Part shown: positions 1 through 6,210 of the stretch, in pieces
Position numbering within the stretch: position 1 is the stretch's first letter
Layout: every line of letters begins with the position of its first letter
Assembly (NCBI GenBank): GCA_013329105.1
Contig: DUKW01000123.1
Span: forward strand, 1 to 6,762
Origin: Candidatus Methanomethylophilaceae archaeon
GTDB taxonomy: Archaea; Thermoplasmatota; Thermoplasmata; Methanomassiliicoccales; Methanomethylophilaceae
Direction of reading: 5' to 3'
Length of the DNA stretch: 6,762 nucleotides
Program-made: the position numbers and the translations under genes
Notes under the pieces: generated by a model
Databases searched by the model: none
The model's input: the letters and a program-made list of their open reading frames with translations, nothing else
What the model was told of the DNA's origin: nothing

Positions 1-1215
1 TTCATGGTGGTTATGGATGGATTAGGAGATCGTGCGGTACCGGAGTTCAGGAATAAGACACCGTTGCAGCATGCAGATACTCCCAACATGGATTGGTTTG
101 CTGCCAACGGCTCCTCTGGAATCGTAGATACCATATCCCCGGGTATACGACCGGGGAGTGATACTTCCCACTTATCTCTTCTCGGTTATGACCCTTACGA
201 AGTATATACTGGTCGCGGACCATTCGAAGCCGCAGGCTTGGGAATAATGGGAAAGAAGGGGGATGTGGCATTCCGATGTAACTTCGCCACTGTCGACGAT
301 AAAATGAATGTCATAGATCGCCGTGCCGGACGTGTGTCCTCACCGGACACCACTGAGCTGATTGCGGCTCTCCAAGGCATATCAATTGATGGTGTAGATG
401 TTCTGGTCGCTGAGGGTACTGAGCACCGCGCCGCGCTAGTACTGCGCGGCGACGGGCTCAGCAGTGAGGTTAGCGATGTCGACCCTCATCAACTTGGCCC
501 CATTAAGAAATGCCTGCCTCTCTCCCCAGAGGCAAAGCGTACAGCAGAAATAGTAAACGAGTTTGTAATGCGCACCCATAAGATACTTGATACCCATCCT
601 GTGAACCAGAAAAGAAGGCAGAGAGGGCTTCCGGCCGCGAACGCATTGCTTCCTAGAGGGGCGGGGTCGTTTCCAGAAATAACTCCTTTCCCCATAAAGA
701 CTGGTATGAAATCTGCCTGCGTTGCCGGTGTAGGCATGATCAAGGGCATATGCAATATATGTGGTTTGGATGTCTTGGACATTCCTACGTGCTGCACAGG
801 CGGCAAGGACACTGACATGATACGCAAAGCAGAGGTAGCCTTGGAGGCCCTGAGGCATTATGATTTTGTGTTGATGAATATCAAGGCTACTGATATCAGC
901 GGACACGATGGTAAAGCTGATGAAAAGGTTCAACTGATCGAGAGAATGGACAAGATGTTCGGAGTTATAAGAGAGAAGCTGCCCGAAGATGTGGTCATCG
1001 CCCTCCCCGCGGATCATAGTACCCCTGTTTCCCTGGGAGAACACAGCGGCGACCCTGTGCCGTTGACCATCCACTCCCGTCATGTGGTACGTGATGGTAT
1101 AAAGCATTTCAATGAGGCCGACTGCGGTCTGGGGCGCTTGGGGCGGATCAGGGGTAAAGAGCTACTTCCTATTCTAATGGACCTTGCTAATCGCTCAGAG
1201 AAATTTGGTGCTTAG
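1..1215 (+). CDS. apgM: 2,3-bisphosphoglycerate-independent phosphoglycerate mutase, archaeal type (5' end cut)
   Basis: Interconverts 3- and 2-phosphoglycerate in glycolysis and gluconeogenesis in the cytoplasm; family members are metal-dependent enzymes of the alkaline phosphatase superfamily. Counting from the Met at base 4, the frame shows the N-terminal metal-binding MDGLGDR (4-10), GSDTSHLSLLGYDP (51-64) with Ser52 as the likely phospho-accepting nucleophile, NALLPRGAG (213-221, typical of ApgM), ISGHDG with Asp297, His301 and Asp302, ADHSTP (336-341) and HSGDPVP (347-353). All expected metal-site residues appear intact. The 403 residues seen are close to the usual family length of about 400-410. 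The codon before that Met (bases 1-3) is an in-frame Phe, and ApgM proteins normally have a few residues before the hydrophobic strand leading to MDGLGD, so the true start probably lies just outside the window. The stop TAG overlaps the stop of the convergent gene by 4 bp. Family assignment is very sure; the start is unknown. Confidence 0.95.
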   Translation, partial: FMVVMDGLGDRAVPEFRNKTPLQHADTPNMDWFAANGSSGIVDTISPGIRPGSDTSHLSLLGYDPYEVYTGRGPFEAAGLGIMGKKGDVAFRCNFATVDDKMNVIDRRAGRVSSPDTTELIAALQGISIDGVDVLVAEGTEHRAALVLRGDGLSSEVSDVDPHQLGPIKKCLPLSPEAKRTAEIVNEFVMRTHKILDTHPVNQKRRQRGLPAANALLPRGAGSFPEITPFPIKTGMKSACVAGVGMIKGICNICGLDVLDIPTCCTGGKDTDMIRKAEVALEALRHYDFVLMNIKATDISGHDGKADEKVQLIERMDKMFGVIREKLPEDVVIALPADHSTPVSLGEHSGDPVPLTIHSRHVVRDGIKHFNEADCGLGRLGRIRGKELLPILMDLANRSEKFGA

Positions 1216-1634
1216 AGAGGAGCGGCCATAAGAGTGGAGCGTAGTGGTCCACCGTCACTGATGGAAACCGTTTCTACACAATGTATTTGTGTCCATGACT
1301 GCGCATCATCTCCCAACTCAAGAGAACAGTTTCCCCACTCTAACAGCCATCTGCAGACATATCCCTTTGGCATAATTGCCTCCAAAATCTTTTCGCCCCA
1401 AGCAATCGCTTCCTCATTACCGCAGACCATTAATTGATATAGGGGCACAGTGCCCATACCTGCTCCAGTACGAGAAATATCCAGCTCTGTTTCCATCAAC
1501 ACACCGTGATAATAAGACAGGTCCGGTTCCATATTGTCAATTGTGGGGACTGAGATAATCGCGATGATTATCATCATAATAGTTATGAAAAGTACCGCAT
1601 CCGTTATGTTGGAGAGTCCGTCTTGGTTATGCAT
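1212..1634 (-). CDS. Pilin-like small secreted/membrane protein with class III signal peptide (Tad-associated, putative)
   Basis: A 140-residue protein with a short polar leader, then a strongly hydrophobic helix at about residues 12-30, then a soluble domain: the layout of an archaeal type IV pilin or pseudopilin. Residues 5-8 (Asp-Gly-Leu-Ser) fit the archaeal prepilin peptidase consensus as I recall it, with cleavage predicted after Gly6. The soluble part has four cysteines (71, 94, 103, 119), which outside the membrane could form two disulfides. The stretch around 91-110 (GYVCRW then CSLELGDD) looks like the beta-strand and turn pattern of archaeal pseudopilin-like proteins, but I cannot name a family. 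It starts at ATG 1634, overlapping the end of the upstream gene by 8 bp, so the two are probably co-translated. Upstream bases (GGTGTGGG) give only a weak ribosome binding site. A link to the TadA/TadC genes in this window is inferred from location and architecture. Real gene: likely. Pilin role: moderate. Confidence 0.75.
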   Translation of the reverse strand: MHNQDGLSNITDAVLFITIMMIIIAIISVPTIDNMEPDLSYYHGVLMETELDISRTGAGMGTVPLYQLMVCGNEEAIAWGEKILEAIMPKGYVCRWLLEWGNCSLELGDDAQSWTQIHCVETVSISDGGPLRSTLMAAPL

Positions 1635-2034
1635 ATTCCCACACCGTTAACGTCATCATGAATGGGAGTGTCTCTCCGTCACAACCTTTTACGGACACGG
1701 GAATGCTCCACGAATTTATTGTACCGTTTCCCTCACCTATCATAAGCTTAAACCCCTGACAGAAAGGGAGAAGAGGACGCATATCAATGGCGACTCCTGA
1801 CCACCCTTCTCGGTTCATATCCTCTTGCAAGATTTCTGCGATTGATCCGGGTTCGACTGCCCCTCCTTCCATCTCCACAACATTTGCATATTTCTCAAGA
1901 TCAGGCGATATGAGAGCGGACTGGGGTGGTACGGATATGAGCACATGCATGAAAATGGTCGTTCCAGTGCAGACAACCATAACAGCCAGCACTGCGCTCA
2001 ACATCCCCGCCTCAGCCCTACTGTTTAGATGCAC
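1627..2034 (-). CDS. Pilin-like small secreted/membrane protein with class III signal peptide (Tad-associated, putative)
   Basis: A 135-residue protein beginning with a short basic leader, a hydrophobic helix at about residues 9-35 and a soluble domain of about 100 residues. Residues 6-9 (Arg-Ala-Glu-Ala) match the class III signal peptide pattern, basic residue then small residue before the cut, so processing after Ala7 by an archaeal prepilin peptidase is predicted. Cysteines at 22 (in the helix), 92 and 118 are present; the last two could pair. The soluble part has an alternating strand-like C-terminal region (about 95-133). The start is GTG at 2034; the next in-frame start, the Met at residue 11, would remove the leader and part of the helix, so GTG is preferred. 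No ribosome binding site is visible. The gene follows the U32 gene after a 48-bp gap and overlaps the next gene by 8 bp. The family is not recognised; pilin or pseudopilin of the nearby Tad-like system is an inference. Confidence 0.72.
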   Translation of the reverse strand: MHLNSRAEAGMLSAVLAVMVVCTGTTIFMHVLISVPPQSALISPDLEKYANVVEMEGGAVEPGSIAEILQEDMNREGWSGVAIDMRPLLPFCQGFKLMIGEGNGTINSWSIPVSVKGCDGETLPFMMTLTVWEYA

Positions 2035-2081
2035 GAAAAACGATGCGCCGATAAAGATTAAAATGGGCTGCGTGCATCTAA
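2025..2081. repeat. 11-bp perfect inverted repeat between the U32 gene and the pilin-like gene
   Basis: TTAGATGCACG (2025-2035) and CGTGCATCTAA (2071-2081) are exact reverse complements with a 35-base spacer. On the minus-strand transcript the first arm starts just after the U32 stop codon, and the second arm contains the GTG start (2034-2032) of the pilin-like gene. RNA pairing would bury that start codon; as DNA it could be an operator pair around the promoter. No T-run follows, so it does not look like a simple terminator. Confidence 0.5.
2050..2063 (-). promoter_or_regulatory. Possible TATA-like element for the pilin-like gene pair
   Basis: On the minus strand an AT-rich run reading TTTTAATCTTTATC lies about 16-29 bases before GTG 2034, roughly the spacing for a leaderless or nearly leaderless archaeal transcript. 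It sits in the spacer of the 11-bp inverted repeat. This would let the two pilin-like genes be expressed separately from the U32 gene. It is weak evidence: a poor TATA match in AT-rich intergenic DNA. Confidence 0.25.
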
Positions 2082-2082
2082 T

Positions 2083-4014
2083 CTACACACCACGATAAAA
2101 ATGACCGTATGTGAGGTCGCCACACAATTTACGAAGTTCTCTCCTCCTAGATAAGTCCCTACTACGAAATATTTCCATAACCGTGTGACACATGTCGGCT
2201 GGGCGGCGCCTCAAGTCAATACCGTGAGAATCTATACCCATACGATCAAGATCCTCGAGCCGCTCAAGGAGAGAGAGGTCGGCAGAGTTCAATATATGAA
2301 CCACACCATAGCGGTCCCGATTTACAGGGAACCTATACCCCTTTTCATCAATAAGTGTGCCCTCCGGGAGGGTAGGGTCCATGGATAGCATCAATTCCAG
2401 ACGCCCGAATACCATGACTTCTAGACGGCCAGGGTATAATGTGACTATTTTCTTAATCTCGTCTATGTTGAGCTCGGGGGAGATTGTTTGCTGCCAAAGT
2501 TCGTTCGGAAAAGAACTGTTGAAAAAATTCATATGGTACGAGCCGTAAAGACGACGATGAGTATATTTTAGCGCCTGACCTGGACCGTGTACCATCAGCG
2601 CACCCTCCTCCATTTCCGGGATAAGAGGAGTGAAACGAGGCATGATGGTGACAATTTCTACCCCCGCATCCTCACATATAGATTTTGCCTCATCGATATG
2701 ACGGTTGTATTCGAAATAAACCCTATCAGACATCTCAACAACGGACTGCAATGATTTAATAGAACTCAAGTATACCGACAGCTCTCCTTTCCTCTTATGA
2801 CGTTTGCGAGGACGTTTTTCGAGCTTCACCGGACTACGTCTTGCATTATTTTCCTTCAGAAAAAGGTCTGGAATGCTAGCAGAGATATCTTCGAAATTCA
2901 CATCATAATTCTTATAAGCGTCATAATTACCATCCTTTAGTGGAAAGGGAGAGATGACATTTTGCGGGTCATGTATGCGGAACCCTCCAACCTTCTCTCC
3001 CTTTTGGTATAAAGAGACGCCATCTCCGCTGCGGAGGCACTCATCCTTTGTGACGAGGACAGAATTGGAGAATTTCCAAGTTCCCAATGGAAGACCACGG
3101 TTATCTGCATAGTTGATCTGCCTTACAGGCCCACCTATAAGGTGACCCTTGCTATACCCGCGATTGAAGACCGTTCTCATCATCTCGATCTTCCTATCAT
3201 CGGGCCATGGTTCTTTCCCCTCTATAGACCTTATTGCTTGAGAATAAACCTCTGTAACGAGACGGACATAAAGCGGTGAACGGATACGCCCCTCCACCTT
3301 CAGAGCCGAGACGCCGGCATCTCTGAGCCTTGGGAGCACGTCTAGACATTCTAAGTCAGCGGTACTGAGAAGGTAGCCCTCTTCTTCCGTTGATGTATAC
3401 CTTTTTCTGCAGGGTTGGGCACAGGCACCACGATTACCGCTGCGACCGCCCAGCATGCTTGAGAATAGACATTGACCTGATACTGAATAACATAGCGCTC
3501 CGTGAACGAAAACCTCCAACTCTACTGGCGCCATGCCTCCCAGAGATTCAATCTCCTCTAACCTTAATTCACGGGGGAGGATGACTCTAGATATACGTTT
3601 ATCCGCTGCCCAGAGGAGGTCCTCCTCTGATTGGAGACCCATTTGAGTTGAGGCGTGCAATGGTATATTGAACCCCTGGAGCTCTTCCAGTAATCCTCTG
3701 TCCTGTATAATCATCGCATCGGCTCCGACGTCCTCTAAAAACGATACGAAAGACAAAACGTCAGCCATCTCCGAGTCCTTGATAAGGGTGTTGACAGCAA
3801 CATAACCTTTAACGCCATTGGAATGTAAGTACTCCAAAGCCGATTTCAATTGACTGTCAGTAAAATTATTAGCGTATCGTCTGGCACTGTAACGCTTTCC
3901 GGCTAGATATACTGCATCCGCTCCACCAGATACAGCTGCAGCCAATGATTTCGCAGACCCAGCAGGGACAAGAAGCTCCACGTTATTCTCAATACATATG
4001 GTCTTATTAACCAT
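2083..4014 (-). CDS. U32-family (peptidase U32-like) protein, probable RlhA-type RNA hydroxylation factor
   Basis: A 643-residue protein (from the ATG) of the U32 family. Seen from the ATG: the N-terminal strand ELLVPAG (13-19), the barrel segment with ADAVYLAG (32-39), the U32 signature EVFVHGALC..SGQC..S (167-185) with Cys175 and Cys182, the second pair in RGACAQPC (Cys198, Cys202), and KVEGR (239-243). Bacterial relatives RlhA and TrhP bind a 4Fe-4S cluster through four such cysteines and are needed for 5-hydroxylation of 23S rRNA C2501 and tRNA U34; older annotations call the family protease or collagenase. The length and long C-terminal part (probably DUF3656-like) resemble RlhA (about 650 residues) more than the shorter YegQ/TrhP type. 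A very basic linker (about 393-409) could touch RNA. The frame also opens at a TTG six codons upstream (4032), but ATG 4014 is preferred; no ribosome binding site precedes either, suggesting a leaderless or short-leader mRNA. Family is very sure; the exact substrate is inferred. Confidence 0.93.
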   Translation of the reverse strand: MVNKTICIENNVELLVPAGSAKSLAAAVSGGADAVYLAGKRYSARRYANNFTDSQLKSALEYLHSNGVKGYVAVNTLIKDSEMADVLSFVSFLEDVGADAMIIQDRGLLEELQGFNIPLHASTQMGLQSEEDLLWAADKRISRVILPRELRLEEIESLGGMAPVELEVFVHGALCYSVSGQCLFSSMLGGRSGNRGACAQPCRKRYTSTEEEGYLLSTADLECLDVLPRLRDAGVSALKVEGRIRSPLYVRLVTEVYSQAIRSIEGKEPWPDDRKIEMMRTVFNRGYSKGHLIGGPVRQINYADNRGLPLGTWKFSNSVLVTKDECLRSGDGVSLYQKGEKVGGFRIHDPQNVISPFPLKDGNYDAYKNYDVNFEDISASIPDLFLKENNARRSPVKLEKRPRKRHKRKGELSVYLSSIKSLQSVVEMSDRVYFEYNRHIDEAKSICEDAGVEIVTIMPRFTPLIPEMEEGALMVHGPGQALKYTHRRLYGSYHMNFFNSSFPNELWQQTISPELNIDEIKKIVTLYPGRLEVMVFGRLELMLSMDPTLPEGTLIDEKGYRFPVNRDRYGVVHILNSADLSLLERLEDLDRMGIDSHGIDLRRRPADMCHTVMEIFRSRDLSRRRELRKLCGDLTYGHFYRGV

Positions 4015-4046
4015 ATCGCAAGTAGTATACAATCAATGTTTTTCAG

Positions 4047-4052
4047 TTTAAA
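4047..4052. promoter_or_regulatory. Possible shared TATA (box A) element for divergent transcription
   Basis: The only TATA-like sequence well placed between the divergent U32 and Cys-rich genes is the self-complementary TTTAAA. Its centre is about 26 bases before ATG 4076, the expected distance for an archaeal leaderless transcript. On the other strand it is about 35 bases before ATG 4014, which would give a leader of roughly 8-10 bases. It is short and lacks a clear BRE, so this rests on spacing and on the lack of ribosome binding sites at both starts. Confidence 0.4.
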
Positions 4053-4061
4053 GCCTAAAGT

Positions 4062-4079
4062 GCATCAATCTTTTGATGC
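4062..4079. repeat. 7-bp inverted repeat covering the start codon of the Cys-rich gene
   Basis: GCATCAA (4062-4068) and TTGATGC (4073-4079) are perfect reverse complements separated by 4 bases. The right arm contains the proposed ATG at 4076-4078. It could be an operator next to the promoter, or a small hairpin if transcription starts upstream. If the mRNA is leaderless the left arm is not transcribed, and a DNA-binding site is the more natural reading. Confidence 0.4.
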
Positions 4080-4561
4080 CAAGGATAAAAGGGATCGATA
4101 CGGGGCCGCCTACGGTCGTTCAAGACAATACCCTACGCATAGAGTGCAGTGCTTGTGACGGCAAATCAGAGACATCAGACATGAGATGCATCAAATGCAT
4201 GATGTTGGCCATCATCGAGTACCCATCTATAAAGCGCATCGTGCTAAGAAAGGAACTAGACAGGCTGGTAGAGGGAGAGGCAGTAAATGCTCTTAAAGAA
4301 TTTGCCCTAGTTTATTCGATTATCCGTCCCAATTTCAAAGAAAGAAGAGGCGGCGCGTGCTCATCATGCCCGGCATCCCCCTCGTCACGGTTCAACAGGT
4401 CGCTCCAATCATTTCCTTCACCTGATCTTTCCCTCACATATCCTCAGAGAGTAGGCAGGAGATGTAAGGATTGCCTCTCACGTTCGGAGCAAATGCTAGA
4501 AAGAGCGCGCAGACAGCATACTCGCGCTATATCCAAAATCCGAGAGGATGGAGTATCATGA
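4076..4561 (+). CDS. Small cysteine-rich (double CxxC pair) putative zinc-binding protein upstream of TadA
   Basis: A 161-residue soluble protein of a family I do not recognise. It has four CxxC motifs: Cys24/Cys27 with Cys38/Cys41 (10 residues between the pairs), and Cys95/Cys98 with Cys130/Cys133 (31 residues between). Each set could hold one zinc ion like a zinc ribbon or treble-clef-like knuckle. Between them is a probably helical stretch (about 43-85); the C-terminus (about 126-157) is rich in Arg and Lys. There is no signal peptide or membrane segment, so it should be cytoplasmic, where thiols stay reduced. A TTG just upstream (4073) is in frame, but ATG 4076 is preferred because it sits about 26 bases from a TTTAAA box, the leaderless spacing. 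Its stop overlaps the ATPase start as ATGA, so translation is probably coupled and the product may act with the ATPase as a subunit, assembly factor or regulator. Metal binding and function are inferred; that it is a real gene is likely. Confidence 0.75.
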   Translation: MPRIKGIDTGPPTVVQDNTLRIECSACDGKSETSDMRCIKCMMLAIIEYPSIKRIVLRKELDRLVEGEAVNALKEFALVYSIIRPNFKERRGGACSSCPASPSSRFNRSLQSFPSPDLSLTYPQRVGRRCKDCLSRSEQMLERARRQHTRAISKIREDGVS

Positions 4562-6210
4562 TAGTGCGCAACGGTGTGACCAGAAGCGATGAGCAGGTTA
4601 TACAAAAGCTGAAAAAGCTTATGGCCATGAACACCAGAGAAAAACCATCATTCTCAGATGCATGGTTGCTTAATAGCGGACCAGGGGAGGAAATAGAGAG
4701 TTATAATATTCCTAATGGTGAGGTCAGTATACGGAGGTCTTTGGACGGGCAGATCGATTATATTTTGAAACCAAATGAATATAGGCTTCCCCCAGACGAG
4801 GCATCACTTCTGCTGAGAATGATTAGATCGCTACACAAAGAAGCCCCATCATTAGAACATGTGGATCGCGGGTACATGCGTGAACGCTCACGTTCATCTT
4901 TAATCCAGATAGGGGTAAAAGATATGCCGATAGATAGGGAGGATGCGCTGTGTGAGTTCGCCGTGCGTTATACAATAGGATACGGTTTATTAGAAGCCCT
5001 TATTGAGGATCCTCACATTGAGGACGTTTTTGTAGATGCTCCTTGCTATAACAACAGGATACATGTCACTGTGAACGGAATATCTGGATTCAATTCAGTG
5101 GTCCGTTGTCGCAGCAATATACTCCTAGAAGAAGTGGAGATGGAATACATAGTATCACGCCTGCGCCGAAACTCAGGCCTACCCTTCTCTGAGGCCCAAC
5201 CCATCCTGGAATGTGAAATGGGCTTGCAAGCAACCCGTGCCACTGTTGTTGGTAGGCCGCTCAGCCCTGCAGGAGTCTCCCTCTCTCTGCGTCGGCATTC
5301 CTCCCAACCTTGGACCCTGACACGGATGATTAGAAATGGCAGTCTTGATCTAGATACAGCAGCAATGTTATCGTTGCTGGTAGATGGAAGGTCAACTATG
5401 TTGATATGCGGACCGCGCGGAGCGGGCAAAAGTTCACTCCTTTCCGCATGTCTATTTGAATTTCCCCTATCCCAACGGATCCTAACGCTTGATGACACGC
5501 CAGAATTGCCTGTGGCAGCGATGCAATCTCAAGGTTACAAGGTACAGTCTATGGTAACGGATGGCCGAAACGGCGAGTCTATAAAGGATCGCACAAAAGA
5601 GATTCTTAGACTCTCCTTAAGAATGGGCGAGTCGGCACTGATTGTAGGCGAGGTACGTGGGGAAGAGGTCAGTTCTCTCTACGAAGGTATGCGCACAGGG
5701 AGGGCGGGAAGCGCTGTTATGGGAACAATACACGGCGAGTCGGCAACATCGGTTTATGAAAGAGTTGTGCATGATATCGGTGTCAGTCCCGAGGCTTTCA
5801 TGGCAACCGATGTGATAATGACCATAGCGTTGACGAGACCTCGGGGGTCGCAGAACACACAGCGTAGTGGACGGGAATTGGTTGAGACTGGACCATCTGC
5901 GGGTGAGTTCCGAACACTTTCTACATTCTCTGGCTGGGAAAAGGACCTCTTAGAAAGCAGGACGTTTAAAAGGATCGCTTCCTCTTGGTCCATCGATACG
6001 TCTGAGCTGATGGTCAATCTCATATGTCGCCGAGATCTCAAAAAATTCTTAGTTGATGTATCGGATGTGTATAAAGAGGCCCTGTCTGCGGAGTGGACAA
6101 GACGGGCAAATGAGCACTTAGCAGCATGCATGGTGTCCGGCCCTCTAGATCCGTCTGAGGTTCTGGAGTCATTCAAGCAGCGTTTCTACAGGAGGAGCGG
6201 CATTGAATAA
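4558..6210 (+). CDS. tadA: TadA/VirB11-like type II/IV secretion (pilus) ATPase
   Basis: A 550-residue hexameric-type motor ATPase that would power assembly of a type IV pilus-like filament from the cytoplasmic side of the membrane. Seen: an N-terminal domain (about 45-175), with the linker HIEDVFVDAP (153-162) that precedes the catalytic core; RRHSSQPWT (245-253); Walker A GPRGAGKS (285-292, Lys291); Asp box LDDTPELP (311-318); Walker B region LIVGEVRGEE (361-370, Glu365); and His box GTIHGES (389-395, His392). All motifs are intact, so it should be active. The core resembles archaeal TadA more than bacterial GspE; I see no GspE-type four-cysteine insert. A C-terminal region (about 450-550) follows the core. 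The frame could open at 4471, but that would overlap the previous gene by 91 bp; ATG 4558 gives an ATGA overlap and has GAGG 10 bases upstream (4544-4547), so it is chosen. Family is very sure; whether it drives a pilus or another Tad-like filament is not shown. Confidence 0.95.
   Translation: MIVRNGVTRSDEQVIQKLKKLMAMNTREKPSFSDAWLLNSGPGEEIESYNIPNGEVSIRRSLDGQIDYILKPNEYRLPPDEASLLLRMIRSLHKEAPSLEHVDRGYMRERSRSSLIQIGVKDMPIDREDALCEFAVRYTIGYGLLEALIEDPHIEDVFVDAPCYNNRIHVTVNGISGFNSVVRCRSNILLEEVEMEYIVSRLRRNSGLPFSEAQPILECEMGLQATRATVVGRPLSPAGVSLSLRRHSSQPWTLTRMIRNGSLDLDTAAMLSLLVDGRSTMLICGPRGAGKSSLLSACLFEFPLSQRILTLDDTPELPVAAMQSQGYKVQSMVTDGRNGESIKDRTKEILRLSLRMGESALIVGEVRGEEVSSLYEGMRTGRAGSAVMGTIHGESATSVYERVVHDIGVSPEAFMATDVIMTIALTRPRGSQNTQRSGRELVETGPSAGEFRTLSTFSGWEKDLLESRTFKRIASSWSIDTSELMVNLICRRDLKKFLVDVSDVYKEALSAEWTRRANEHLAACMVSGPLDPSEVLESFKQRFYRRSGIE
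6190..6197 (+). promoter_or_regulatory. Strong ribosome binding site deciding the tadC start
   Basis: The run AGGAGGAG lies inside the last codons of the TadA-like gene. Its GGAGG core is 7 bases before TTG 6203 and 19 before ATG 6215. This makes the TTG the better start and implies that the platform protein is translated from the same mRNA as the ATPase. It is the clearest Shine-Dalgarno sequence in the window. Confidence 0.7.

Noticed and set aside
429..451. 8-bp GC-only inverted repeat with 7-base loop (429-436 and 444-451)
   Set aside because: It lies within apgM coding sequence in an Arg/Ala/Leu-rich stretch with GC-rich codons, has no T-run, and is far from either gene end. Probably a by-product of codon choice.
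436..1107. Long open frame (223 codons) on the minus strand inside apgM
   Set aside because: It lies fully antisense to a well-conserved enzyme gene, its product has no recognisable domain, and it has no promoter or ribosome binding site context. It is a shadow of the apgM codon pattern.
4015..4032. Six extra codons on the U32 protein from TTG 4032
   Set aside because: The ATG at 4014 is a stronger start, the family's conserved strand begins soon after it, and the TTG has no ribosome binding site.
4182..4203. Repeated ATGCAT palindromes close together
   Set aside because: They fall on the second CxxC motif codons of the Cys-rich gene (Met-Arg-Cys-Ile-Lys-Cys-Met-Met), so the repeated TGC and ATG codons explain them.
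4471..4557. Extended N-terminus of the TadA-like ATPase from an earlier ATG
   Set aside because: It would overlap the Cys-rich gene by 91 bp, the added residues do not look like part of the family, and ATG 4558 gives a normal ATGA coupling.
5046..5498. Minus-strand open frame of 150 codons opposite the ATPase core
   Set aside because: Arg- and Ser-rich low-information product, antisense to the intact Walker A region; typical shadow frame. The same applies to 5754-6176 and 6169-6396.
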